Assembly: GCA_947169265.1 (NCBI GenBank)
Contig: CAMVPC010000001.1
Span: 1-64,000, forward strand
DNA length: 64,000 nucleotides
Reading direction: 5' to 3'
Source of the DNA: an uncultured Prevotellaceae bacterium
Lineage (GTDB): Bacteria; Bacteroidota; Bacteroidia; Bacteroidales; Muribaculaceae
A program made the position numbers and the translations under genes. Positions within the stretch are counted from its first letter, which is position 1. Each line of letters begins with the position of its first letter. The notes under the pieces were generated by a model that saw only the letters and a list, made by a program, of their open reading frames with translations, was not told the DNA's origin and ran no database searches. This document shows positions 53,722 through 62,963 of the stretch, one piece after another.

Positions 53722-55425
53722 TTATTTGATAATCAGTTTGGAGGGGTGTGAGTTGCTGCCGGTGGTGAAGATGTAGATGCCGCCGGGTAGAGCGATGATA
53801 TCGTCGTTGTGGACCGTGCCGAGCGTTTTGACGAGCCGGCCGTTGATGCCGTAGATGCGCACATCGTGCAATGGCTCACTGCACTTGACCACGACAGCGC
53901 CGTCCATGGCGAGGAAGGCCACGGGTTTGTCGGTGGTGATGTCGTTCACACCATTGGTGGCGTTGACGGTGATGACGTTCGACGCGGGGCTCAGGTATCC
54001 CAGGCGGCTACTCTGCACGAAGTAGGTGTGGGACTGTCCGGCCTCCAGGTCATCGAAAAGGTAGGACGTTTCTTCGGTCGAAAATTCATCGCTCGAGAGC
54101 ACCTCGTTGGCCGCGCCATAGATGGTGCGGGTGACCAGATAATAGTCAACGTCGTCGCTCGAGGACTCCCACCGCGCGGTGTACTGTCCGTCGCCGCCAA
54201 TCGAGGCATCGAGCGCCACAACGGGCTTGAGGGTGGGCACGGGCAGGCACGAGGCGCTGATTTCGGTGGCCACGCTACCCACGATACCGCCGTCGCTGAT
54301 GAGCAGACGGCACGTGTGGTCGCCCAGGGCCTTGGGGCTGTAGCTGATTTCGAGGGGATACCCCTCGGCGGTCATGGCGCTGCTGCGCGGCACAGTCGAC
54401 ACCGAGGCCTTGAACGAGTTGCTCTCGTCCTTGTAAACGAGCACGCTCAAGTCGCCGGTGAGGTGCTTGGCCTTGATGTAGACCTTGGTGGTGAGGGTGC
54501 GTCCTATGGCCACTTCGCCAAACTCGATGGTGGTGCCGGGCACGGGCGTGATGAGGCGCGCCGTCTTGTCGGGGTCGTCGGGGTCGGGGTCGGGGTCGTT
54601 AAACACCTCGTTGGCCTTGTCGCCCCAGATGTATTCCATCAAGTCGGGGTTGTCGATGAAGGGGTTGCGGTTGTTTTGAATCTTATAGACGGCCTCGTTG
54701 CGCGCCAGCTCCTTGTCGCTCACGGGGTCTTGCCGTGCCCACTTGAGCAACAGGTTGATTGACCACTCGTTGAGTGTGAGCCACGAGGTGTTGTTGAGCA
54801 TGTATTTATATTTCCAGGTGTAGTCCTGGTAGGTGGTGGCCATATAGAAATAGGTACGCGCGAAGTCGCCCTTATACTCGTCGTTAGGCTCAAACACAGT
54901 GGCGGCGCCACCTCCTTGCCCGGTCATGGGCGTGCCCACGAGACACGAGCCGTTGTTGAAACTGGCCTTCGACACTTCGCCCAGCGGGAAGTTGCTTTTG
55001 GCCATGTTGGCATCGCCATCGCTGGGGTAGAGGTGGTTGAGATCGGTGTAAGCGTCGGAGTTTTGTGCCGAGGTGCCGTAGATGATGGAGTAGTCTCCTC
55101 CCCACCAGCTCTTGGGCAGGGAGTGCTCGCGGTTCATGCCGCTCACCGAGCTTGTGCCGCGGAACTTGTAGGTCTTGTTGCTGTACATGTCCCACACGAG
55201 GTCGGGGTTGTCGAGACGGCAGTCGGTGTGGGGAAAGTGGTACCACAAGCTGCCGTAGGTGACGACGGTGTGGCGCTTGCATAGCTCGCTGACGGCGTTT
55301 TTAAGCGCGCGTCCGCTTTTGCCGTAAATCTCTGCATAGTAGTCTTCGGGAATTTCGGCCCGCATGGCCGCGGTGCCGGCGAGCATCGCGAGCGCAAGCA
55401 TCCATATTTTAGTGGTTGTTTTCAT
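53722..55425 (-). CDS. Secreted endonuclease I family nuclease with T9SS tail
   Basis: From the ATG at 55425 (signal peptide about 1-23, AAMRA) the product has 567 residues. The His-Me finger nuclease region (about 25-270) shows NREHSLPKSWWGG and DLNHLYPSDGDANMAKSN as in endonuclease I/NucM. After it come a beta domain starting TPVPGTTIEFGEVAIG, a fibronectin-like segment and a C-terminal tail DVRIYGINGRLVKTL ... PGGIYIFTTG, the type A sorting domain of T9SS. So it should be a cell-surface or released nuclease that feeds on DNA or RNA. PorV is encoded at 47946. Confidence 0.87.
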   Translation of the reverse strand: MKTTTKIWMLALAMLAGTAAMRAEIPEDYYAEIYGKSGRALKNAVSELCKRHTVVTYGSLWYHFPHTDCRLDNPDLVWDMYSNKTYKFRGTSSVSGMNREHSLPKSWWGGDYSIIYGTSAQNSDAYTDLNHLYPSDGDANMAKSNFPLGEVSKASFNNGSCLVGTPMTGQGGGAATVFEPNDEYKGDFARTYFYMATTYQDYTWKYKYMLNNTSWLTLNEWSINLLLKWARQDPVSDKELARNEAVYKIQNNRNPFIDNPDLMEYIWGDKANEVFNDPDPDPDDPDKTARLITPVPGTTIEFGEVAIGRTLTTKVYIKAKHLTGDLSVLVYKDESNSFKASVSTVPRSSAMTAEGYPLEISYSPKALGDHTCRLLISDGGIVGSVATEISASCLPVPTLKPVVALDASIGGDGQYTARWESSSDDVDYYLVTRTIYGAANEVLSSDEFSTEETSYLFDDLEAGQSHTYFVQSSRLGYLSPASNVITVNATNGVNDITTDKPVAFLAMDGAVVVKCSEPLHDVRIYGINGRLVKTLGTVHNDDIIALPGGIYIFTTGSNSHPSKLIIK

Positions 55426-55467
55426 CTTGATTTGAATGAATGGAAGTGAAAAAATGAATAGAAAGCG

Positions 55468-55499
55468 CAAAATTACTACATTTTGCTTAAATGTGCAAT
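55468..55499 (-). promoter_or_regulatory. Promoter of the secreted endonuclease gene
   Basis: TAATTTTG (55475-55468, minus strand) with ATTG 20 bases upstream, 43 bases before the ATG; the -33 element overlaps the end of the DUF2130 gene. Confidence 0.5.
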
Positions 55500-56833
55500 C
55501 ATTGCGGCGTGTCGGCGTTGTCGTTGGCTTTTCGTGCCTGGTCAAATTTCTCTTTCATCGTGGGATTGCCGCGAGTGAGCCGCTTGATGGTGAGGGCATC
55601 TGTGTCTTGGTTGGCGAGCCGCAGGTTCCTTTCCGACCCCAGGAGGCTGTCCTTCACTTTTTGCAGCTTGGCGATGGTGTCGTCGATTTGCTTGATGGCG
55701 TCGTCAAATTTTTTGGAGGCTCTTTCGTAGTGTGAACCGAATTTTTCCTTGAATTTGAGCAACTTGTTCTCAAAGTTGGTCACGTCTACGTTTTGGTTGC
55801 GTGTGATGTCGAGTTCGTGCTTGAGGGCGACGTTTTTCTTGGCTGCCTGCACGAGCAGGGTGATGAGCGGGATAAAAAATTGCGGGCGGATGACGTACAT
55901 CTTCTCATAACGGTGGCTCATGTCGACGATGCCGGTGTTGTAAAGCTCGCTGTCGGGCTCGAGCAGTGAGACGAGTACGGCGTATTCGCAATTTTTCTCG
56001 CGTCGGTCGCTGTCGAGTTTTTTGAGGAAGTCCTCGTTGTGGTGCTTGGTGGCGGTGGTGTCCATCTCGTTTTTCATTTCGAACATGATGGAGATGTATT
56101 CCATGCCGTTGTCGCTGTCGCGAAAGATAAAGTCGCCCTTGCTGCCGCCCGAGGCGTCGTTGTCTTTCTCGAAATAGGCGCTGGGCATGATGGGACGGAT
56201 GAGGGTGCTGAATTGTGTGCTGCAGTGGATTTCGAGCGTTTCGCCCACCATCTTGGTCGAGAGTCGGGTTTTCATGTCCTTGTAATAATCGACCATTTCC
56301 TGTTTTTGTCGCAGCTGTTGCTCGTAGTTTTGTTTGATGCTTTGCTCGCGCAGGTTGGCCTCGTTGCGTTCGCTGGCGGCCCGGTTGACGAGTTCGGCGA
56401 TTTTCCGTTCCCGTTCCTGCAGCTCGTCTTTCGCTTTGTTTTTTTCCTCAAGCACGGCGACGGTGACGAGATTCTCGCTTTGTGCCACCTTGGTTTGCAG
56501 CGAGGCGATGAGGGCGTCTTTTTGTGCCAGCAGCTTGTCTTGCTCGATTTGCTGTGCTTGCGCGTTGTTGAGCATCTGCTGCTTGAGCGTGGCGATTTCG
56601 TTTTTGCGTTGTTCCAGCTCGTTGTTCTTGGCGTTGAGTTGTCGTTCGAAGTCGTTTTTAAGCCTGAGTTGTTGCGCTTCTTGCTTGAGTTGTTGCTGAT
56701 TCTCAAGCTCGGAGGCGCGACGTTCGACTTCGGCGCGGAACTCGGCGTTTTTCACCTGTGAGGCAATGGCGGCATAGTCGGCCTCGTCGACGGTGAAGAT
56801 ACTGCCGCATTTGGGGCATTTGATTTCTTTCAT
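55499..56833 (-). CDS. DUF2130 protein with zinc knuckle and coiled coil
   Basis: The 444-residue protein starts with a CPKCGSIF zinc-binding motif, has a coiled coil at about 30-185 (Gln/Glu/Lys-rich heptads), and ends in the DUF2130 domain (about 190-440; [37 protein letters not shown]). The FEMKNE region with preceding Asp is reminiscent of PD-(D/E)xK nucleases, which others have proposed for DUF2130. Cytosolic. Function is unproven. Confidence 0.85.
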   Translation of the reverse strand: MKEIKCPKCGSIFTVDEADYAAIASQVKNAEFRAEVERRASELENQQQLKQEAQQLRLKNDFERQLNAKNNELEQRKNEIATLKQQMLNNAQAQQIEQDKLLAQKDALIASLQTKVAQSENLVTVAVLEEKNKAKDELQERERKIAELVNRAASERNEANLREQSIKQNYEQQLRQKQEMVDYYKDMKTRLSTKMVGETLEIHCSTQFSTLIRPIMPSAYFEKDNDASGGSKGDFIFRDSDNGMEYISIMFEMKNEMDTTATKHHNEDFLKKLDSDRREKNCEYAVLVSLLEPDSELYNTGIVDMSHRYEKMYVIRPQFFIPLITLLVQAAKKNVALKHELDITRNQNVDVTNFENKLLKFKEKFGSHYERASKKFDDAIKQIDDTIAKLQKVKDSLLGSERNLRLANQDTDALTIKRLTRGNPTMKEKFDQARKANDNADTPQ

Positions 56834-56873
56834 TGGTGATGGCGGGTGAAGTTCGGTTGTGTGGATGTTTAAT

Positions 56874-57680
56874 TTATAGGATAGGTGTTTCGCGCTTTTG
56901 TTGCGACAGGATGCGGTAAGCGTTGCTCATGTCGGTTTGTGTGATGGAAATTTCGCGGTTCACCTCGCGTGTGGGGTCGTCAAGGGTGTGCGACATGAGC
57001 CATTCGTAGGTCTTGTCGAGGTAGAAGACGCGTGCCAGCGCGCCGTGTGAGGCGCCCTGCAACCAGTCGTAACGCAGGTGTTCGGTAGCGCGGGCCGCCT
57101 GCAGGTAGCTCACCACGAGTTTCGACTGGGTGACCGACACGGCTCGGTCGGCGGTGCCGTGCATGATCCACAGCGGCAGCTTCCCCAGCCCGCTCTGGTC
57201 GCGCAGGGTGCATCCGCCGCACAGTGCCATGGCCGCGGCTATCTTGTCGGGATAAGTGCCGGCAAAGTCGAGTGTGCCATATCCTCCCAAGCTCATTCCC
57301 AGCACATAGACACGTGTGCTGTCGATGTGGTAGTTGGCTTTGGTCCACTCGAGGATATCATTGAGTTTCTTGGGCTTCCACGAGCCGCCGGGGTTCTGCG
57401 GCGCCACAATCACGGCGGGAATGTCGAGGCCTTTCTCCACTGCGTCGAGCGGTCCGTAGCGCTTGACGCGGTTCAGGTCGTGGCCACACAGGCTGGCGCC
57501 GTGCAGGAAGATAATGAGCGGCTGCCGCGACCCGTGTGGGTCGTAGCCCTGCGGGGTGCGCACCCAAAAGTTGTATCCGTCGAAAAGCACGTTGCGCTTT
57601 GCCGTGATGGTGCCTTGCTGTGCCATGGCCATGCAGGCGCAGGCTGCGATGGCGAGCAGGAAAGCTGTGATTCGTTTCAT
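56874..57680 (-). CDS. Exported alpha/beta-hydrolase esterase
   Basis: The 268-residue protein has a signal peptide (about 1-20, CACMAMA) and an alpha/beta-hydrolase fold: [13 protein letters not shown] (oxyanion), GMSLGGYG (nucleophile Ser, about residue 133), [11 protein letters not shown] (Asp) and [10 protein letters not shown] (His). It resembles feruloyl-esterase/poly-hydroxyalkanoate depolymerase-like carbohydrate esterases. It lies alone between DUF2130 and ferredoxin genes. The substrate may be an acylated polysaccharide; this is inference. Confidence 0.85.
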   Translation of the reverse strand: MKRITAFLLAIAACACMAMAQQGTITAKRNVLFDGYNFWVRTPQGYDPHGSRQPLIIFLHGASLCGHDLNRVKRYGPLDAVEKGLDIPAVIVAPQNPGGSWKPKKLNDILEWTKANYHIDSTRVYVLGMSLGGYGTLDFAGTYPDKIAAAMALCGGCTLRDQSGLGKLPLWIMHGTADRAVSVTQSKLVVSYLQAARATEHLRYDWLQGASHGALARVFYLDKTYEWLMSHTLDDPTREVNREISITQTDMSNAYRILSQQKRETPIL

Positions 57681-57830
57681 ATTTTCAAAAGATTCTTTTG
57701 CGTTAATGTCGTTGATTCATTCACCCCTTGTAATGGTGGCGGGACGTGCATCGACAAAATAGGGGCGATGTAGCTCGCCCCCAATCTTTGTCGTTGTGAA
57801 AGGTTATCGGGTAACCTTGTCAATTGCTTT

Positions 57831-57998
57831 TTAACCTTCGGTGATAGCCTCGTTAGGGCAGCTTTCGGCGCAAGAGCCGCAGCTGATGCAAACGTCGGGA
57901 TCAATCACATAGATGTCGCCCTCGCTGATTGCGCCAGTGGGGCACACTGCCTGGCAGGTTCCACAAGCAACGCAGTCTTCTCCAATTACGTATGCCAT
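57831..57998 (-). CDS. 2[4Fe-4S] ferredoxin
   Basis: A 55-residue frame from ATG 57998 to TAA 57831 encodes two clostridial-type clusters: CVACGTCQAVCP and CISCGSCAESCP. The protein is a complete bacterial ferredoxin, about the expected 55-56 residues, with near two-fold repeat. It carries electrons at low potential in the cytosol. A full promoter lies upstream and no partner enzyme is next to it. Confidence 0.95.
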   Translation of the reverse strand: MAYVIGEDCVACGTCQAVCPTGAISEGDIYVIDPDVCISCGSCAESCPNEAITEG

Positions 57999-58067
57999 AG
58001 TTTTCTAGAATTTAATTAAGGTGAATGAATTAGTTGTTAAAATAAGTTGTGAATTTTTTTGACCCTG

Positions 58068-58099
58068 CAAATATAATGCATTTCTTTCAATTCACCAAA
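58068..58099 (-). promoter_or_regulatory. Promoter of the ferredoxin gene
   Basis: On the minus strand TTTG (58099-58096), 20 bases, TATATTTG (58075-58068); about 70 bases before the ATG. Confidence 0.6.
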
Positions 58100-58190
58100 T
58101 AATAATAGCGTCTTAGGCAAAAAAAATGGGACTGTGAGGCCCGTTTGTGTCCTTGCGCTAATCGAAAGTGTTCTTTTTGGGAACAATCAG

Positions 58191-58221
58191 TTTGGGCGTT
58201 GGCGGCAAAGTGTTATCTTTG
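58191..58221 (+). promoter_or_regulatory. Promoter of the TolC-type gene
   Basis: TTTG at 58191-58194, a 19-base spacer and TATCTTTG at 58214-58221, 39 bases before the ATG at 58261. This excludes the earlier in-frame start. Confidence 0.65.
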
Positions 58222-58260
58222 CAGTGCAAAAACTTCGATAGCTCAGGTTTTACCACAACG

Positions 58261-59688
58261 ATGAAAAAATTATTATGCTTCTCGCTTGCCGCGCTCGCGG
58301 CACTCGCGGCCACCGCACAGGTGACGCTCGACTCGTGCCGCCAGATGGCGTTGCGCAACAATAAAGAAATCAGGCAGGCTCAGCTCAAAATTGAGCAGGC
58401 CGGTTACCAACGCAAGGAAGCCCACGCGGCTTATTTGCCCAGCTTCGACCTGCAGGGTACTTACATGTACAACCAAAAAAAGTTGTCGCTCATTGAGAAC
58501 GACGCGTTGTTGCCGGTGAAGAACTTCAGCCTCGCCTCGGGCGGCTATGAGTTTGACATCGTCACCAATCCCTTGACGGGCGAGCCTGTCGTGGCCAACG
58601 GTCAGCCGGTGCCCAAACAGGTGGCGTTGTTGCCCAAGAGCGCGATGACTTACAACATTCATCATGTGATGGGTGCGGCTATCACGGTGACGCAACCCAT
58701 CTACATGGGCGGTAAAATCAAGGCGATGAACGACATCACGCGTTATGCCGAGCAGCTGGCGCAGTCGATGCACGACAGCAAGGCTGAAGAAGTGGTCTAT
58801 AACGTGGACGCGGCTTACTGGCAGGTAGTGTCGCTCAAGTCGAAGCAGCGCTTGGCGCAAAGCTATGTGACCCTTGTGGAATCGCTCGACGACGACGTGA
58901 AGAAGATGCTCGACCAGGGAGTGGCCACGCGGGCCAATCTGCTCTCGGTCGACGTGAGGCTCAACGAGGCCAACGTGGCGCTGACCAAGGTGAACAACGG
59001 CCTCACCCTGTCGCGCATGTTGCTGGCCCAACTGTGTGGCCTGCCCGTTGACACGCAGTTCACGCTTGCCGATGAGGATAAGGCGAACCTTGACACGCAG
59101 CTGCACCCTTCGCAAGTGGACATGAATAATGTGTACGCCAATCGTCACGACCTCCACGCGCTCGAGCTGGCCACGAAAATCTACGACCGCAAGGCCGATG
59201 TGGAACGTAGCGCCATGCTACCCACGGTGGCCGCTATCGGTGCCTATCATGCCACTAATCCCAATAGCTACGACGGCTTCAAGAACCGCTTTGGGTTCGG
59301 CTTTACCGTGGGCGCGATAGTCAAGATACCCTTGTGGCACTGGGGCGGACTGAGCAACAAATACAAGGCGGCGCAGGTCGAGGCCCGCATCAAGCGGCTG
59401 GAGCTTGACGAGGCTAAGGAAAAAATAGAGCTGCAGGTGAACCAGGCGCGCTTCCGCTACCAGGAGGCCAACAAGACGCTCGAGATGACGCGCTCTAACC
59501 TCGCCAAGGCCGACGAGAACCTGCGCGTGGCCCAGCTGGCCTTCAAGGAAGGCATGGCCACCACCGACGATGTGCTCGCGGCGCAAACCGCTTGGCTCGA
59601 GGCCAGCAGCGAGAAAATTGATGCCGAGATTGACGTGCAGCTGTGCGATGTGTACCTCTCGAAGGTCACCGGCACCATGCGATTTTAA
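58261..59688 (+). CDS. TolC-family outer membrane protein
   Basis: From ATG 58261 the product has 475 residues with a signal peptide (about 1-20, ALAATAQ). The two tandem helical halves of outer membrane efflux proteins are seen (VTLDSCRQMALRNNKEIRQA; QAQVEARIKRLELDEAKEKI; FKEGMATTDDVLAAQTAWLEA). TolC proteins form trimeric channels across the outer membrane and periplasm for efflux or secretion. No membrane-fusion or RND gene follows; the gene is followed by a weak hairpin (59699-59714) and the tRNA gene on the other strand. Confidence 0.92.
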   Translation: MKKLLCFSLAALAALAATAQVTLDSCRQMALRNNKEIRQAQLKIEQAGYQRKEAHAAYLPSFDLQGTYMYNQKKLSLIENDALLPVKNFSLASGGYEFDIVTNPLTGEPVVANGQPVPKQVALLPKSAMTYNIHHVMGAAITVTQPIYMGGKIKAMNDITRYAEQLAQSMHDSKAEEVVYNVDAAYWQVVSLKSKQRLAQSYVTLVESLDDDVKKMLDQGVATRANLLSVDVRLNEANVALTKVNNGLTLSRMLLAQLCGLPVDTQFTLADEDKANLDTQLHPSQVDMNNVYANRHDLHALELATKIYDRKADVERSAMLPTVAAIGAYHATNPNSYDGFKNRFGFGFTVGAIVKIPLWHWGGLSNKYKAAQVEARIKRLELDEAKEKIELQVNQARFRYQEANKTLEMTRSNLAKADENLRVAQLAFKEGMATTDDVLAAQTAWLEASSEKIDAEIDVQLCDVYLSKVTGTMRF

Positions 59689-59762
59689 TAATGCCCAATC
59701 GGCCATTAGGCCGAAAACAGGAATAAAAATTGAGGGTGGAACAACGTTCCGCCCTCATTGCG

Positions 59763-59837
59763 TGGGTGCTACCTGGTTCGAACAGGTGACCTCATCCCTG
59801 TCAAGGATGCGCTCTAAACCAGCTGAGCTAAGCACCC
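59763..59837 (-). tRNA. tRNA-Val (anticodon GAC)
   Basis: The minus strand folds as a full cloverleaf of 75 bases including the discriminator A: acceptor stem GGGTGCT/AGCACCC, D arm, 5-bp anticodon stem CATCC/GGATG with the loop TTGACAG (GAC anticodon), 5-base variable loop, and TTCGAAC T-loop. The CCA end is not encoded. It reads GUC and GUU. Confidence 0.95.
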
Positions 59838-59913
59838 GAATGTCGCTTTTTTCGCAAAAGCACGGCAAAGGTAGCACTTTTTTTTGAATTGACAAATTTT
59901 TTGCCCCAAATCT

Positions 59914-59948
59914 TGAAAAAACCGCCTTGTTTGGAGGCTTTTTTTGAG
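59914..59948. terminator. Bidirectional terminator between tRNA-Val and the gene remnant
   Basis: GCCT (59924-59927) pairs with AGGC (59935-59938), loop 7 bases, flanked by runs of A on one side and T on the other so that both strands show a T-tract. It sits beyond the stop of the remnant at 59987. Confidence 0.5.
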
Positions 59949-59986
59949 TCTTTTTGATGGCTTTTCGGCGTGTTCAGCAATGAGGG

Positions 59987-60255
59987 TCAATATTTATAGA
60001 GTACCACATTGCGTCGAATGCGGCGGTCGTTGTAATACATGCCCAGGTATTTCTCGACCATCACGCTCGAGCTGTAATAAGACATGAAGCCTCGGGCCAC
60101 GCCAGGTTGATGAAATGGATGTCGGCGGGTGCATTGCCCTCCTTTAATTGCTTGCGAGCCTCAATCATCACCTTGAGGTTGGCCTCAAGGTGCCTCACGA
60201 GGTCGCCAAATTCAGAGTAGTACAACTCTTTCTTGGCCTCTTCCTCAATATTCAA
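59987..60255 (-). pseudogene. Frameshifted gene remnant of about 90 codons
   Basis: An open frame without ATG (first candidate TTG at 60255) reads NIEEEAKKELYYSEFGDLVR... to HFINLA and then hits a stop after 14 odd residues. In the next frame the sequence goes on as RGFMSYYSSSVMVEKYLG and MYYNDRRIRRNVVLYKY to TGA at 59987-59989. One lost base near 60100 explains both. A -7 like box (TAATTTTG, 60291-60284) lies upstream and a terminator downstream. The family is not recognised; a small helical protein is likely. Confidence 0.6.
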
Positions 60256-60350
60256 ACTTAAAAGGTGGTGATGATTGTGCCCGCAAAATTACAACAAAGA
60301 TTTGAGTCACGGGCCATGTGTAGCAAGAGTTTTTCGGGGTGAAAACGGCT

Positions 60351-60378
60351 GCGGCGCGTCGTGGGGGTGACGCGCCGC
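60351..60378 (-). terminator. Terminator after the dockerin-bearing amidase gene
   Basis: A 10-bp GC-rich stem (60351-60360 with 60369-60378), 8-base loop, 25 bases after the stop at 60404. On the minus strand a TTTTC stretch follows shortly. Confidence 0.65.
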
Positions 60379-60403
60379 GGCTGTTGGTGGGGTGGGCGGT
60401 GGC

Positions 60404-62944
60404 TTAGTGAGCCACGGTGACCTGGCGCGTGGTGGCGGTGACGGCGGTGTAGACGACTACGGTGTAGTGGCCGGCCGGGACGTCCTCCACGTTGATGAAG
60501 TTGCCTGCGTTACGCTTGACAGTCTTGCCGTTGGCGTCGATGAGTTCCATGCCGTGGATGAGGCCGTCGGCACTTGCCACGATATATTCGCTCACGGTGC
60601 CGGCGCTAAGCTTGACTGAGGCGTTGCCGCTGTCGTTGCCCAGCAAGAGGTTGTAGAGCGCGGTGACATCGGCGCCGCTCACGTTGGTGTCGCCGTTGAC
60701 ATCGGCGTTGCCGGCCACGGTGGCGTTGTCGAGCAACACGCCGTAGAGTGCGGTTACGTCGGCGCCGCTCACCACGCCGTCGCCGTTGACGTCGCCGTTG
60801 ACTTGCGGTTTTGTGCCCTCGGCCTTGAGCACATCGTCAAGTTTGATGGTGCCCGAGGCTCCCACCTTGTTGTCGCTCTCGCGGCTCAGGGTGATGCCGC
60901 TGAGCATGTAGCGCTTGCCGGCGGGCAGCATGGTAAGGTCGGCACGCAAGTCGCGCCAGCCGTTGAAGTCGATGCGTCCCAGGTCCACATTCACCACATC
61001 GCCGGCGGCGTAGTCACACAGGGTGACGATGATGCGGTTGAGACTCAGGTCGCCGTTGACAGGCACCACGATGGCATCGTTGCAGGTGAGTTCACCGGTG
61101 CTTTCGGCCAAGGTGGTGAAACTGATTTCGGCGCCGGGCTCCAAGTTGTACTTGAGCTGGATAGATTTGGCGCCGCACAGGTAGTCGGTGGCTGTGGTCA
61201 GCGTAGCCCCGTCGCCCACGAGGTGTTCCTTGGCGTCAAGGACGAGCACGGTCTCGAGTCCTTCGACCTCTTGTGCCACGTCGACGGCGGTAAAGGCGTA
61301 GTCGATTTCCTGCGGCAGACGCAGTCCGGCGGTGTCGACGAGCTCCTTGCTGATGGTGAGGCGGTATCGCTCGCCGGCAGTGAGGGCGCTGGCGATGGGA
61401 ATGCGGATGTAACCGTAATCGTCGCCTTTCTTGTTGAGCTTGACGCTGCGCTTGTTGATGGCGACTTCCTCGCCGGCGGCGTTATAGACGTGGATGCGGT
61501 CGTAGTAGTATCCGGTGACGAGCATCGAGTCGACGCGCAACTCGACGACGGCGTTCTTGTAGTGGACGCGGTCGTTGTCGTGCGGGAAGATGACATAGGG
61601 TTCTATGTATTTGCGTGCCTCGGTTTGGAACTCAAAGCTGTAGTCCTCGCCCAGCGACATGCCGCCGTTGTGCTGTGCGGTGGCTTTGAGGGTGACAGTG
61701 TAGCGGGTGTCGGCCTCAAAGGCGTCGTTAGGCGTGAAAATCAGGCGATAGTAGCTGTCTTCCCAGGTAAATTTTCCTTGCACGGGCGGGTCGATGAGGA
61801 AGGCCTGCTGGGTGCTTACCGGGTCCATGTCCCAGTTGAAGTTGAGCACGATGGGAGTGCTGCACTTGAGCGGGGCGTCGCCTTCGTGCCACTGTGGCGA
61901 GTGGGAGACGACCTCGGGCGGCGTGTTGCGCACGCGCATTAGGTCGAAGTTGCAATAGGCGCTTTGGTTGGGCCCGAGGGTAACCTCTTTCGTTTGCTCG
62001 TAGTGTTCAGGTCCCCGGGCGACAATGCGGTAAGTGCCGGCGGGTACCATCTTAAAGACGTAGAAGCCGTTGTAGAGCTCGCCGGTGTTACATTCGTCGA
62101 GAGTGTTGCCGTCGAGGTCTTGCAGCAGCACGACGGCGTTGTTGAGCGAGAGTCGCTTGTCGTCGCCGAAACATTCGTAGGACACGTTGCGCAGCATGCG
62201 GCTGTCGCGCAGCAGTCCGGCGATGGCTCCGTAGCCAAAGGTGTCGTCGTCGCGCCCGAAGTAGCTGTCGGCGCCACGCGAGAAGTTCCATCCCTCGAGC
62301 CAGCAATAGTTGTCGTTGAGCAGGCGGTAGGTCTCGGGGATGTAGTCATGGAACGAACCTTCGTCGAGCATCGACACCACATTGTTGCCACGCAGCACGC
62401 CCAGTCCCTGTGTGCCCCACTGCGGGTAGAAGGTCCAGTCGCCATAGATGGGGTAACGGTTGAGGGTCCAGTAGGTGGCTTCGTTCTTGATGAGCACGGC
62501 TCCCAAGGTCTCGGCCAGGCGGTCGCTGCCGGCGACTACGGGTTGGCCTGAGTATCCGCGATAAATTCCCAGGGGGTAATTGCAACGGCTCTCGGTGCCG
62601 GTGGCGTTGCTGTGGATGGAGTAGAAGATGTCGGCGCCGCTACTGTTGCTCAGTGCCGCGATGGTCGCCAGCTTGAGGTCGTCGTTTGTGGTGTTTCTTA
62701 CGCGCGACATGGAGGTGGTGTAGCCCTTGGCCTTTAACATGTTGTTGAGGGCGAAGCCTTTCTTGAGGTTGCTGTTCGATTCCCAAAAACCGGCGGTGTC
62801 GCCCTGCACAAAGGGGTAGACGACCACGTTGCGGTCGTCGGCGTCGTGTCCGCCATGACCGGGGTTGATATACACGTGTGGCATTACCGCGTGGGCGGTG
62901 ATGGCGACCGCCGCGCTAACGAGAGCGAGAAATATCTTTTTCAT
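60404..62944 (-). CDS. Secreted N-acetylmuramoyl-L-alanine amidase with dockerin-like module and T9SS tail
   Basis: The ATG at 62944 starts a signal peptide (about 1-19, ITAHA) and an 846-residue protein. The amidase_3 domain (about 20-230) shows YINPGHGGHD, FYSIHSNATG and MLDEGSFHDY, so the zinc ligands are present. Beta domains follow (CNA_B-like ARGPEHYEQTKEV; Ig-like near 370-580). At about 720-780 two calcium-loop units (GDVNGDGVVSGADVTALY, ADVNGDTNVSGADVTALY) form a dockerin-like module, and the end (GMELIDANGKTVKR ... VPAGHYTVVVYT) is a T9SS type A tail. It would cleave peptide stems from peptidoglycan outside the cell. It follows the propeller gene by 19 bases. Confidence 0.85.
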   Translation of the reverse strand: MKKIFLALVSAAVAITAHAVMPHVYINPGHGGHDADDRNVVVYPFVQGDTAGFWESNSNLKKGFALNNMLKAKGYTTSMSRVRNTTNDDLKLATIAALSNSSGADIFYSIHSNATGTESRCNYPLGIYRGYSGQPVVAGSDRLAETLGAVLIKNEATYWTLNRYPIYGDWTFYPQWGTQGLGVLRGNNVVSMLDEGSFHDYIPETYRLLNDNYCWLEGWNFSRGADSYFGRDDDTFGYGAIAGLLRDSRMLRNVSYECFGDDKRLSLNNAVVLLQDLDGNTLDECNTGELYNGFYVFKMVPAGTYRIVARGPEHYEQTKEVTLGPNQSAYCNFDLMRVRNTPPEVVSHSPQWHEGDAPLKCSTPIVLNFNWDMDPVSTQQAFLIDPPVQGKFTWEDSYYRLIFTPNDAFEADTRYTVTLKATAQHNGGMSLGEDYSFEFQTEARKYIEPYVIFPHDNDRVHYKNAVVELRVDSMLVTGYYYDRIHVYNAAGEEVAINKRSVKLNKKGDDYGYIRIPIASALTAGERYRLTISKELVDTAGLRLPQEIDYAFTAVDVAQEVEGLETVLVLDAKEHLVGDGATLTTATDYLCGAKSIQLKYNLEPGAEISFTTLAESTGELTCNDAIVVPVNGDLSLNRIIVTLCDYAAGDVVNVDLGRIDFNGWRDLRADLTMLPAGKRYMLSGITLSRESDNKVGASGTIKLDDVLKAEGTKPQVNGDVNGDGVVSGADVTALYGVLLDNATVAGNADVNGDTNVSGADVTALYNLLLGNDSGNASVKLSAGTVSEYIVASADGLIHGMELIDANGKTVKRNAGNFINVEDVPAGHYTVVVYTAVTATTRQVTVAH

Positions 62945-62963
62945 CGTCGTGTCCTCCTTGTGT

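Noticed and set aside
57800-57818. Hairpin (7-bp stem, 5-base loop) after the ferredoxin gene as terminator
   Set aside because: Stem is short, and no T-tract follows on the minus strand; left unassigned.
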